Below, one piece after another: positions 36,795 to 45,316 of a stretch of DNA of 64,000 bases; positions within the stretch are counted from its first letter, which is position 1; each line of letters opens with the position of its first letter. Source of the DNA: JAOPZW01 sp963806015. Its GTDB lineage: Bacteria; Actinomycetota; Thermoleophilia; Solirubrobacterales; Solirubrobacteraceae. The position numbers and the translations under genes are program-made. Location: assembly GCA_963806015.1 (NCBI GenBank), contig CAWDWM010000009.1:1-64000 (forward strand). The letters run 5' to 3'. Under the pieces are notes generated by a model. It did no database searches and was not told the origin of the DNA. It saw nothing but the letters and a program-made list of their open reading frames with translations.

Positions 36795-38732
36795 GTGACT
36801 GCATCACTTCTCAGACGCGCCGCGCTCGCCGGCGCGGCGGCCGCGCTCGTCGCGGCGGGGACGGCCGGCGCGGTGATCGGCCTGCCGTCCGACGGCTCGC
36901 AGGTCAACAACGATCCGGCGGCCGGCATCGACCCCAACCAGAACGCCGGGCTGTCCGACGTCGTCGGCGGCTCGCTCGCCGCCGGTGGTCCGCGCGTGCC
37001 GTGGGCGACGTTCGAGCAGAAGGCCGGCGACGCCCAGCGCATCTTCGTGCGGGCGTTCAAGAACGGGCAGTGGGTCACCCAGGGCCCATCGCTGAACATC
37101 GACCAGAACGTCGAGGCCGAAGCGCCCTCGATCGATTTCGCCGGCGCAGGGCGCACCGTGCCGTGGGACGCGTGGTATGAGCCCAACGCGGCGCTCGGCG
37201 GCGAGAACCAGATCTTCGCCAGCCGCTTCGTGGCCGCCAACAACATCTGGCAGCCCGAGGGACAGGACCGTGGATCGGGTGTCCCGTCGCTGAACATCAA
37301 CACCGACAAGGAGGCCGAGAACCCGTCGGTCGCCGGCGGGGCCGCCGTGGCAGGCGCCGATCCGGTGCCGTGGGTCGCGTGGGAGGAGCAGGACGGCAAC
37401 ATCAACGGCTCCGGCAACCACGATCAGATCTTCGTCTCCAAGGGCGTCAAGCAGGCCGCACCGAACGCCCCGTGTGCCGGCTTCAAGCCGTCGGCCAACG
37501 CCAGCGTCTCGAACTTCTGCTGGCAGCAGGTCGGCCTTGACCGCCTGGCCAAGGACGGCGGCTCGTCGCCGACGGGCGACCCGACCCTGAACATCGACCC
37601 CAGCCGCAACGGCGTGGAGCCCGACATCACGTTCACGGGCCCCAGCGACACCGTCGGGTGGACCGTCTGGTACGAGAAGGACCCGAGCAACATCGGCCTG
37701 CGCAACAACGAGCAGGTCTTCGCGGCCAAGATCGTCAAGGACGCGAACGCCGACGGCGGCTTCCACTGGCAGGCCGTGGGCAACGGGACCGCGGGCCAGG
37801 CCAACGTGCTCGACACGTCGGGCAAGGGCTTCGGCGCCTGCGCGGAGTCGACCGACGCCGAGGACGCGTGCTCGCTGAACAAGCTGGCCGGTAACGACGC
37901 CGAGGATCCGCGCGTCGCCACCGGGACCCTGACCCCGGGTGGCGTCACCGTCCCCTGGGTGACCTGGTCGGAGGACGTCGGCGGCCACCACGCGATCTTC
38001 GTGTCGCGCCTGGTGGGCGGCGATCACTTCGAGCTGTTCAACGCCGGCAACCCGATCTCGGGCCCGAACGAGGATGCCGGCACGCCCGACATCACGTTCT
38101 TCGGCAACACGCCCTACGTCTCGTGGACCTCGGGCAGCGCGACCGACAAGCGCGGTTTCGTGGGCCACTTCGACGCCTATGGCCAGTTCGTCTCGGACAC
38201 GCCGGGCGGCATTCGCCTGACCAACGCGAAGGGTGGCTTCTCCGGGGGGCCCGCCTCGCTGATCGACGCCCGCGTCGCGCTCTCGTCGAGCTGCACCGCG
38301 GACCCGTTCACCGCTGACGGCACGACGTGCGCGCCGGCCGCGGTCAATGCCGCGTTCGACACGTTCACGACGGCGGGCAGCCCGCAGCGCCTGTACTCGC
38401 AGGCCCTGACCGGCGGCCCGAACTGCGTGCTGTTCTACAAGTGCGACCTGGACATCCATGTCCACCACCACCGTGCGAGCATCATCGCGAAGCTGCGCCA
38501 GCGCCACTTCGTGGGGATCATCGTCGACAAGGTCGGCAAGCACGGCAGCCTCAAGCGCGTCGGCCGCGTGCCGCTGGGGACCCACCCCCGCAGCACCCTG
38601 CGCCTGGCGTGGGACCTGCGCGTCAACGGCAAGCCGCTGAAGGCCGGCCACTACCGCGTCACCCTGCGCGCCCTCGACACGAAGGGCAAGGTCCTCGGCC
38701 TCACCAAGCCGTTCGACCTGCGCTTGAAGTAG
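36795..38732 (+). CDS. Secreted repeat protein of unknown function
   Basis: A 645-residue protein with a signal peptide (MTASLLRRAALAGAAAALVA). At least four related modules of 70-90 residues follow, with cores such as PSLNIDQNVEAEAPSIDF, VPWDAWYEP and QIFASRF, then PSLNINTDKEAENPSV, VPWVAWEEQ, QIFVSKG and so on. A C-terminal beta-rich, basic domain is unlike the repeats (HHHRASIIAKLRQRHFVGII to YRVTLRALDTKGK). The GTG start follows an AACGAGGGAG ribosome-binding site. No enzyme motif is seen. The repeat is probably a beta-propeller or similar surface module. Confidence 0.75.
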   Translation: MTASLLRRAALAGAAAALVAAGTAGAVIGLPSDGSQVNNDPAAGIDPNQNAGLSDVVGGSLAAGGPRVPWATFEQKAGDAQRIFVRAFKNGQWVTQGPSLNIDQNVEAEAPSIDFAGAGRTVPWDAWYEPNAALGGENQIFASRFVAANNIWQPEGQDRGSGVPSLNINTDKEAENPSVAGGAAVAGADPVPWVAWEEQDGNINGSGNHDQIFVSKGVKQAAPNAPCAGFKPSANASVSNFCWQQVGLDRLAKDGGSSPTGDPTLNIDPSRNGVEPDITFTGPSDTVGWTVWYEKDPSNIGLRNNEQVFAAKIVKDANADGGFHWQAVGNGTAGQANVLDTSGKGFGACAESTDAEDACSLNKLAGNDAEDPRVATGTLTPGGVTVPWVTWSEDVGGHHAIFVSRLVGGDHFELFNAGNPISGPNEDAGTPDITFFGNTPYVSWTSGSATDKRGFVGHFDAYGQFVSDTPGGIRLTNAKGGFSGGPASLIDARVALSSSCTADPFTADGTTCAPAAVNAAFDTFTTAGSPQRLYSQALTGGPNCVLFYKCDLDIHVHHHRASIIAKLRQRHFVGIIVDKVGKHGSLKRVGRVPLGTHPRSTLRLAWDLRVNGKPLKAGHYRVTLRALDTKGKVLGLTKPFDLRLK

Positions 38733-38748
38733 CGGCCTGACGAAGGCC

Positions 38749-40752
38749 TCATGCAGTGCGGCGGGCGTCCTTCGGGGCGCCCGCCGCGCGTTGCGGCGCG
38801 CGCAGCGTGAAGACCGTGTCGGTGCGCCACAGCGGCCCGCCGGCGGGCTCGAGGGCCGCGATCGAGATCGCGCGCAGCCGAGTGTGGCGCGCGAGCATGC
38901 GCCGGCCGGCGGCGCTGAGCCGGAAGCGGACGGTGATCGTGCGCCGCGCGGGCACCGTGAACCGCGCGCGGCCCAGCGCGGGGCCGGCGCTCAGGGTCCG
39001 CACGACGATGCTGCCGGCGCACGCGGCGTGGCTCGGGCAGTGCGCGCGCAGCACCACCGTCCCATCCCGGCGCGCCATCACGGGCCGGTGGCGATGAACG
39101 AGCCGCGCCCGGACACGGGGCGCCGGGGCCGGGGTCGACGGGGCGCTGGACGGCGCGGGCGGTGTGGCCGGGGGAGCCTGCGGCGCATCGGCGCTGACGG
39201 TGAGCGGCGCCGAGACGGCCGCGACGCCCGAGGCATCGGTCACCTGCAGGCGCACGCTGTAGGTCCCGGCCGCGAAGGTCACCAATGGGCGCGCGCCGGT
39301 GGCATCGTCGAACTGGCCGTCGCCGTCGAGATCCCAGGCGTACGTCAGCTCGCGCCCGGTCGAGGCCGTGCCGTCGAGCTGGACGGTGAGCGGGGCCAGC
39401 CCGGAGGCCGGCGTCGCCGTCGCCACCGCCACGGGCCGTTCATAGGTGATCCGCACGATGCTGCCGTCGTTGATGTCGACGTAGAGCAGCTTCCCGTCGG
39501 GGGCCGGCTCGAGCTCGACCGGATGCACGCCGCCGTGCGCGAACGTGGCCACCCGCGACGCGTCGGGCAGCCCGTCGCTCCCGCGCGGCAGGTAACAGAT
39601 GCAGTCGCGCGTGTAGTCCGACACGAAGAGCCCGCCCCGGTAGGCGGCGGGGTAGTCGTCGCCGGTGGAGGCGAAGGCGACGCCGGACACGGCCGCGGTG
39701 CCCGCGGGGCACTGGTTCACGGCGTTGGCGTGGCTGTACGTCCAATACGGCTTCGCCCACGCCGTGTCGCCCAATGCGTACAGGCTCTCGCACAGCGGCT
39801 TGTTCAGGGCGTCGTAGTCGCTCTGGCGCCCGGCGCCCTCGTAGCACGGCCAGCCGAAGTTGACCGCGGAAGCGGGATCGGGCGAGGCGATCCGATCGAG
39901 CTCCTCCCAGACCCTCCAGCCGACGTCGCCCACCCACAGCTCGCTCGTCCCCGGGCGCACCGCGAAGCGGAACGGGTTGCGGAAGCCGTAGGCGACGATC
40001 GCGGGCGTCCCGGCCCCGTCGGGGTCGACACGGATGATGGCGCCGCTGTAGCCGAGCGGATCACCGGTGGTCCTGCTGTCCTGCGCGCGCAGAGCGCCGC
40101 CCTCGTTGGCCGGATCGCCGCACGGATTACCGGTCTGGCCGTAGTCGGCGTAGTTGAAGCTCGCTCCCTCGCCGGCGCTCGCATAGAGCATCCCGTCCGG
40201 ACCGAAACGCAGGTCGCCGACCGTGTGGCTGGAGAACTGCTGGCACCAGCCGTCGACGAGGACGGTGGGGCTGCCCACGGGGAGGTCGGTCGCGGGGTCC
40301 AGCCGCAGCCGGGCGAGCCGGCCGCTGACCACGCAGCCGGCGGTCGCATCCGCGCAGGCGTCGTTGTCGGCGCCCGGCGTGCCGTACTTCGGAGAGGCTC
40401 CCCCGATGTCGGCGTCGCGCGTGTAGAGGAGGTAGACGTACGGCCGGGCCGGCCAGCCGGGATCGACGGCCAGCCCCAGCAGTCCGCGATCGGACACGTT
40501 CATGGTGTCGGTGCGCAGGTCGATCACGGTCGTCGCCGTCGCGTCGTCGAGGCTGTCGAACGCCTTGACCACCCCGCGCTTCTCGGTCACGAACACCGGA
40601 CCGCCTCCCGGCGCGAAGCGCACCGACGTCGGCTGACTGAGCCCGGTGAGCACCGGCGTCGCGCTGAAGCCGGGCGGAAGCGCCCCCGCCTGGCCGGCGG
40701 TGGCCAGGACCACCGCAAGGGCAAAGAGCGCGCTGACGAGCCGGACTCGCAT
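38749..40752 (-). CDS. PQQ-type glucose/sorbosone dehydrogenase-like protein with PKD domain
   Basis: A 667-residue secreted protein with signal peptide VRLVSALFALAVVLATAGQA. The beta-propeller has typical soluble glucose dehydrogenase phrases: LSQPTSVRFAPGG, DRGLLGLAVDPGW, DLRFGPDGMLYASAGEGASF, YGFRNPFRFAVRPGT, VNFGWPCYEG and GGLFVSDYTRDCI. A PKD domain (ATPASGLAPLTVQLDGTAST) and a proline-rich linker follow, then a C-terminal Ig-like/basic domain. Such enzymes oxidise sugars with PQQ outside the cell. PQQ synthesis genes are not in the window. It lies 62 nt downstream of purL on the same strand. Confidence 0.85.
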   Translation of the reverse strand: MRVRLVSALFALAVVLATAGQAGALPPGFSATPVLTGLSQPTSVRFAPGGGPVFVTEKRGVVKAFDSLDDATATTVIDLRTDTMNVSDRGLLGLAVDPGWPARPYVYLLYTRDADIGGASPKYGTPGADNDACADATAGCVVSGRLARLRLDPATDLPVGSPTVLVDGWCQQFSSHTVGDLRFGPDGMLYASAGEGASFNYADYGQTGNPCGDPANEGGALRAQDSRTTGDPLGYSGAIIRVDPDGAGTPAIVAYGFRNPFRFAVRPGTSELWVGDVGWRVWEELDRIASPDPASAVNFGWPCYEGAGRQSDYDALNKPLCESLYALGDTAWAKPYWTYSHANAVNQCPAGTAAVSGVAFASTGDDYPAAYRGGLFVSDYTRDCICYLPRGSDGLPDASRVATFAHGGVHPVELEPAPDGKLLYVDINDGSIVRITYERPVAVATATPASGLAPLTVQLDGTASTGRELTYAWDLDGDGQFDDATGARPLVTFAAGTYSVRLQVTDASGVAAVSAPLTVSADAPQAPPATPPAPSSAPSTPAPAPRVRARLVHRHRPVMARRDGTVVLRAHCPSHAACAGSIVVRTLSAGPALGRARFTVPARRTITVRFRLSAAGRRMLARHTRLRAISIAALEPAGGPLWRTDTVFTLRAPQRAAGAPKDARRTA
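38758..38787 (+). terminator. 13-bp hairpin with UUCG tetraloop
   Basis: GCGGCGGGCGTCC pairs with GGGCGCCCGCCGC around a TTCG loop, with one G-U pair. It begins 25 nt after the secreted protein stop and lies inside the last codons of the convergent sugar dehydrogenase gene. Confidence 0.7.
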
Positions 40753-40814
40753 GCTGGACCGAGCCGCAGCGCTGCCGTCCCCACGACGGCGGGGCGCGAT
40801 GCGGGGCGGGCAGA

Positions 40815-43022
40815 TTACGGAAACAGCCGCGCGAGTGCGGCGTGAGCCTCGCGCAGCTCGGTCAGGGCCCAGCTCGAGGTCGCGCCGGCGACCGTGAGCT
40901 CGAGTGCCTCTCCGCCCACCGTCCCGAAGACGTCGAGCGCCACGACGTCGGCGAGGGCCTCGAGCACGTCGCGCGGTCCCGAGAGCACGAATCCGGCGGG
41001 CCGCTCGCCGAAGAGCCGGCACCACGGTTCGTCGCTGGGCCCGAGGTCGAGCGTCGCGCCCAGGCCTCCGGCGAGGCAGCACTCGGCCACCGCGACGAGA
41101 AGGCCGCCCTCGGCGACGTCGTGGCAGGAGCTCAGCGCGCCGGCGCGCACCGCGTCGCGCACCGCCTCGATCACCGCGCGCGCCTGCCCGAGGTCGACGG
41201 CGGGCAGGCCGTCGGGCAGCGGCTCGCCCCAGAGCTTGGCCAGCTCGCTCGCGGCCAGCGGCGGCGCGCCGTCCCACCCGGCCAGCGCGACGGCATCGCC
41301 GGCGCGCGCAAAGGCCAGGCGCCCGGCGCGGCGCGCGTCGGGCAGGCGCCCGACCATGCCGATGACCGGCGTCGGGTAGATCGGGCCGGCCGGCGGAGCG
41401 GACTCGTTGTAGAGCGAGACGTTGCCGCCCGTCACGGGGACGTCGAGGGCCCGGCACGCGTCGCCCAGCCCGCGGACCGCCTCGGTGAGCTGCCAGGCGA
41501 TGTGGGGCTTCTCCGGGTTGCCGAAGTTCAGGTTGTTGGTCACGCCCAGCGGCTCGGCGCCGACGCAGGCGAGGTTGGCGGCGCACTCGAGCATCGCGGC
41601 GATCGTGCCGTGGTACGGGTCGGCGGCCACGCGCCGGCCGTTGCCGTCGATGGCCACCCCGAGCGCGGCGCCGTCGGGCAGCGCGAGCACGGCCGCGTCG
41701 GCCTCATCCGGGCGGCGCACCGTGCGCGATTGCACGATCGAGTCGTACTGCTCGAACAGCGGCCGGCGCGAGGCGAGGTTGGGCGACGCGAGCAGGGCCA
41801 GCAGGGCCTCGTGCACCGATCCGCCGGTGGCCAGCGTCGCCGCGGGCGGGTCGTAGATCGGCGCTGCGGGGCGCTGGGGCGCCAGCGCGTAGACCGGGCA
41901 GTCGTCGACCAGCGCCGCCACCGGGATGTCGCCGACCATCTCGTCGCCGCGGAAGATCCGCATCGCGCCGGTGTCGGTGACCTCGCCGATCGCGGTGCCG
42001 TGCACCTCCCAGCGCGCGCACACCGCCAGCACGTCGTCCAGCCGGGCGGGCTCGCAGACGCACAGCATCCGCTCCTGTGACTCCGAGACCATGATCTCGA
42101 AGGGCTCCATGTCGGCCTCGCGCAGCGGCATGCGCGCGACGTCGAGGTCGATGCCGACGCCGCCCTTGGACGCCATCTCGGCCGACGAGGAGGACAGGCC
42201 CGCGGCGCCGAGGTCCTGCAGGGCGACGAGCAGCCCGCGGTCCAGCAGCTCGAGCGAGCACTCCATGAGCTTCTTCTCCGCGAACGGATCGCCAACCTGG
42301 ACCGACGGGCGCTTGTCGCCGTCGGCCTCGCCGAACTCGGCGCTGGCCAGCACCGAGGCGCCGCCGATGCCGTCGCGCCCCGTCGAGGCGCCGTAGAGGA
42401 CGACGACGTTGCCCACGCCGGCCGCGGCCGAGCGGATCATGCTGCCCGTCTCGGCCAGGCCGAGCGCCATCGCGTTGATCAGGCAGTTCTGCTCGTAGGG
42501 AGCCTCGAAGTAGACCTCGCCGCCGATCGTCGGCACGCCGATCGAGTTGCCGTAGTGCCCGATGCCGGCCACGGCGCGGTCGAGCAGGTAGCGCGAGCGC
42601 TCGGACGTGTCGGGCTCGCCGAAGCGCAGCGAGTCGAGCACGGCGATCGGGCGCGCGCCGAGCGCGAAGATGTCGCGCAGGATGCCGCCGACGCCGGTGG
42701 CGGCCCCCTGGAAGGGCTCGACGGCGCTGGGGTGGTTGTGCGACTCGACCTTGAAGGCGACGGCGAGGCCGCCGCCCACCGACACCGCGCCCGCGTTCTC
42801 GCCCGGGCCCATGACGACGTGGCGACCCTCGGTGGGCAGCGTCTTCAGCAGCAGCTTGGAGTGCTTGTAGGCACAGTGCTCGCTCCACAGCAGCGAGAAC
42901 ATCGCGAGCTCCACCTGGTTGGGCGCGCGCCCGAGCTTGTCGAGGATCAGCGCGTACTCCTCGCGCGTGAGCCCGAGGGCGACGGCCTCCTGGGCAGTGG
43001 GCAGGATCGCCGTCTCAGGCAT
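40815..43022 (-). CDS. purL: Phosphoribosylformylglycinamidine synthase subunit PurL
   Basis: A 735-residue small-type PurL: SEHCAYKHSKLLLKTLPTEG (substrate/His), VVMGPGENAGAVSVGGGLAV, KVESHNHPSAVEPFQGAATG, LQDLGAAGLSSSSAEMASKG and VTNNLNFGNPEKPHIAWQL. It needs PurQ and PurS for glutamine-dependent activity, and both genes lie directly upstream in the same operon. Its start overlaps purQ by 8 nt. Confidence 0.97.
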   Translation of the reverse strand: MPETAILPTAQEAVALGLTREEYALILDKLGRAPNQVELAMFSLLWSEHCAYKHSKLLLKTLPTEGRHVVMGPGENAGAVSVGGGLAVAFKVESHNHPSAVEPFQGAATGVGGILRDIFALGARPIAVLDSLRFGEPDTSERSRYLLDRAVAGIGHYGNSIGVPTIGGEVYFEAPYEQNCLINAMALGLAETGSMIRSAAAGVGNVVVLYGASTGRDGIGGASVLASAEFGEADGDKRPSVQVGDPFAEKKLMECSLELLDRGLLVALQDLGAAGLSSSSAEMASKGGVGIDLDVARMPLREADMEPFEIMVSESQERMLCVCEPARLDDVLAVCARWEVHGTAIGEVTDTGAMRIFRGDEMVGDIPVAALVDDCPVYALAPQRPAAPIYDPPAATLATGGSVHEALLALLASPNLASRRPLFEQYDSIVQSRTVRRPDEADAAVLALPDGAALGVAIDGNGRRVAADPYHGTIAAMLECAANLACVGAEPLGVTNNLNFGNPEKPHIAWQLTEAVRGLGDACRALDVPVTGGNVSLYNESAPPAGPIYPTPVIGMVGRLPDARRAGRLAFARAGDAVALAGWDGAPPLAASELAKLWGEPLPDGLPAVDLGQARAVIEAVRDAVRAGALSSCHDVAEGGLLVAVAECCLAGGLGATLDLGPSDEPWCRLFGERPAGFVLSGPRDVLEALADVVALDVFGTVGGEALELTVAGATSSWALTELREAHAALARLFP

Positions 43023-43680
43023 GCGCCACCGCGACCGAGGCGAACAGCTTGAGCCCGTCGGCGCTGCCGCCGCACAGCTCGTCGACGGCGTGCTCGGGAT
43101 GGGGCATGAGGCCCATCACGTTGCCCGCCTCGTTGCACACGCCGGCGACGTCGCGCGCGGAGCCGTTGGGGTTCTCGCCCTGCGCGTAGCGCAGGACGAT
43201 CTGCCCGCTCTCCTGGAGCCGGTCGAGCTCGTCGTCGGGCGCCCAGTAGCGCCCGGTCATGTGCTTGCACGGGATCGACAGGCGCTCGCCGGGCGCGCAC
43301 GCGCGCGTGAAGGCCGTCTCGGCGTTGAGCACCTCGACCGTCACCTGGCGGAAGCGGAAGCGCAGGTGCGTGTTGGGCAGCAGGGCGCCGGGGAGCAGCC
43401 CGGCCTCGCACAGGACCTGGAAGCCGTTGCAGATCCCGAGCACCGGCCCGCCGTCGCGGGCGAAGGCGATGACGTCCTCCATCACCGGTGCGAAGCGCGC
43501 GATGGCGCCGGCGCGCAGGTAATCCCCGTAGGAGAAGCCGCCGGGCACGATCACGGCGTCGACGCCCTGCAGGTCACGGTCGGCGTGCCACAGCAGCACG
43601 GCCTCGCCGACCCGCGAGGCGGCGAGCTGCGCGTCGACGTCGTCGCATGAGCCGGGGAAGCGGACGACGCCGAACTTCAA
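43015..43680 (-). CDS. purQ: Phosphoribosylformylglycinamidine synthase glutaminase PurQ
   Basis: A 221-residue class I glutaminase: FGVVRFPGSCDDVD, GGFSYGDYLRAGAIARFAPV, the nucleophile Cys in LGICNGFQVLCEAGLLPGAL, and the His-Glu end at GLMPHPEHAVDE. It supplies ammonia to PurL. It is flanked by purS (3 nt upstream) and purL (8-nt overlap). Confidence 0.97.
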   Translation of the reverse strand: MKFGVVRFPGSCDDVDAQLAASRVGEAVLLWHADRDLQGVDAVIVPGGFSYGDYLRAGAIARFAPVMEDVIAFARDGGPVLGICNGFQVLCEAGLLPGALLPNTHLRFRFRQVTVEVLNAETAFTRACAPGERLSIPCKHMTGRYWAPDDELDRLQESGQIVLRYAQGENPNGSARDVAGVCNEAGNVMGLMPHPEHAVDELCGGSADGLKLFASVAVAHA

Positions 43681-43683
43681 GGG

Positions 43684-43977
43684 TCAGCTCCGCGGGGCGT
43701 CCGGCCCCGCGTCCTGAGACCAACGGCCGGCCTCCGGCCGTCCGAGAATTTCGTAATCCTCGATCAGCGGATTGGCCAGCAGCCGCCGGCACATCTCGTC
43801 GAGCTGGTCGACGTCCTCCACGTCGAGCTCGACCAGCCGCCCGACGTGCACGTTGGAGACGCCCGAGAAGCCCAGGGCGGGCAGTGCGCGCTCGACGGCG
43901 ATGCCCTGCGGATCGAGGATCCCGGCCTTGGGGCGGATGAGGACCCGCGCCCTCACGGCGCCGTCCTGCTCGTCCAC
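43684..43977 (-). CDS. purS: Phosphoribosylformylglycinamidine synthase subunit PurS
   Basis: A 97-residue protein with the PurS core RARVLIRPKAGILDPQGIAV, SNVHVGRLVELDVED and MCRRLLANPLIEDYEI. The core is about 78 residues; a C-terminal extension of about 15 residues (GRPEAGRWSQDAGPDAPRS) is unusual. It bridges PurL and PurQ. Its start overlaps the purC end by 25 nt. Confidence 0.93.
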   Translation of the reverse strand: MDEQDGAVRARVLIRPKAGILDPQGIAVERALPALGFSGVSNVHVGRLVELDVEDVDQLDEMCRRLLANPLIEDYEILGRPEAGRWSQDAGPDAPRS

Positions 43978-44831
43978 GCGGCGAAGGGCTCGCCGGTGAT
44001 GAGCTCATAGGCCTCGACGTAGCGCCCGCGCGTGCCCTGCACGACGTCGTCGGGGAGCGCCGGCGCCGGCGGCGTCTTGTCCCACCCGCTGCCGGCGGCC
44101 CAGTCGCGCACGTACTGCTTGTCGAAGCTCGGCTGGCCCCGGCCCGCCTGGTAGCCCTCGGCGGGCCAGTAGCGCGAGGAGTCGGGCGTGAGCACCTCGT
44201 CGCCGACCACGAGCTCGCCGTCGTCGTCGAGGCCGAACTCGAACTTCGTGTCGGCGAGGATCACGCCGCGCTCGCGGGCGTGCTCGGCGGCGAAGCGATA
44301 TAGCTCGATCGAGACGTCGCGCACGCGGGCCATGAGGTCGCGATCGCCCACCAGCTGCGCGGAGCGCTCGAAGTCGATCGCCTCGTCGTGGCCCTCGTCG
44401 GCCTTGGTGGACGGGGTGAAGACCGGTGTCGGCAGGCGCTCGGACTCGCGCAGGCCCGGCGGCAGCTCGATGCCGGAGACGCTCCCGGTGGCCTGGTAGT
44501 CCTTCCAGCCCGAGCCGGTGATGTAGCCGCGCACCACGCACTCGACGGGCAGCATCCGCAGCTTGCACACCGTCATCGCGCGCCCGCGGACGTCCTCGGG
44601 GACGTCCTCGGTGGCCGACACGTAGTGGTTCTTGACGATGTGGCCGGTGCGCCCGAACCAGAAGGCGGACAGGCCGGTGAGCACCGCCCCCTTGTCCGGG
44701 ATCGGCGTGGGATGCACGACGTCATACGTCGAGATCCTGTCGCTGGCGACCATCAGGATGCGGTCGCCGAGGTCGTACATCTCTCGGACCTTCCCGCTGG
44801 CGATGAGCGGGAGGTCGGTTACAGGCGGCAC
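43953..44831 (-). CDS. purC: SAICAR synthetase
   Basis: A 292-residue enzyme condensing CAIR with aspartate. The ATP-binding loop is IASGKVREMYDLGDRILMVA; SDRISTYDV, PVECVVRGYITGSGWKDY and LADTKFEFG are diagnostic. It is the first gene of purC-purS-purQ-purL and is divergent from the coiled-coil membrane protein, 56 nt away. Confidence 0.97.
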   Translation of the reverse strand: MPPVTDLPLIASGKVREMYDLGDRILMVASDRISTYDVVHPTPIPDKGAVLTGLSAFWFGRTGHIVKNHYVSATEDVPEDVRGRAMTVCKLRMLPVECVVRGYITGSGWKDYQATGSVSGIELPPGLRESERLPTPVFTPSTKADEGHDEAIDFERSAQLVGDRDLMARVRDVSIELYRFAAEHARERGVILADTKFEFGLDDDGELVVGDEVLTPDSSRYWPAEGYQAGRGQPSFDKQYVRDWAAGSGWDKTPPAPALPDDVVQGTRGRYVEAYELITGEPFAAWTSRTAP

Positions 44832-44887
44832 GGTCCGCAGGCTAGCAACGCGTTCGGGCGGCCTCGCGCGCGGGTAGGGCCTGACTT

Positions 44888-45277
44888 GTGACTGCCATCG
44901 TGATCATCGTCATCATCGTCGTCGTCGCCGTCGTGGCGTGGCTCGCCTATCGGGCCTCGGTCCGCAGGCGCGTCGAGCGCTCGCGCGCCCGCGAGCGCCT
45001 GAGCACCGAGGCCAGCGGCCACCGCCAGCAACTCGAGGCCAACGCCGCGCGGGCCAGCGAACACACGCAGGCCGCCGAGCAGCGCGCCGAGCGCGCCGAC
45101 GAGCACCGCGCGGAGGCCGAGCGCCTCGAGCGCCAGGCCGCCGACCACGCGCGGCTGGCCGACGAGGAGCAGGCCGCCGCCCAGGAGCTCGAGGCCCGCG
45201 GCGAGCGCGCGCGCCAGGCCGCCACGCGCCACGACGAGCGCGCGGCCGAGGCCGAGGATCGCCTAGAGCAGCTGTAG
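44888..45277 (+). CDS. Membrane-anchored coiled-coil protein
   Basis: A 129-residue protein. One N-terminal membrane segment (AIVIIVIIVVVAVVAWLAY) is followed by an uninterrupted charged helix rich in Ala, Glu and Arg (SEHTQAAEQRAERADEHRAE and similar) to the C-terminus. There is no enzymatic motif; a structural or scaffold role is possible. The GTG start is 7 nt after a TAGGGC box. It is on the same strand as the two HD-GYP genes, 39 nt upstream of the first. Confidence 0.75.
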   Translation: MTAIVIIVIIVVVAVVAWLAYRASVRRRVERSRARERLSTEASGHRQQLEANAARASEHTQAAEQRAERADEHRAEAERLERQAADHARLADEEQAAAQELEARGERARQAATRHDERAAEAEDRLEQL

Positions 45278-45316
45278 GCACTGAAGGTCGGGCGGTCCGC
45301 GGCCGATACCCGAACT

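Noticed and set aside
38791..40845. 684-residue plus-strand frame opposite the sugar dehydrogenase
   Set aside because: Composition is His/Gly/Arg-rich without domains; it is an antisense shadow of a GC-rich gene. The same applies to long antisense frames over purH, purL, recQ, clpB and dnaK.
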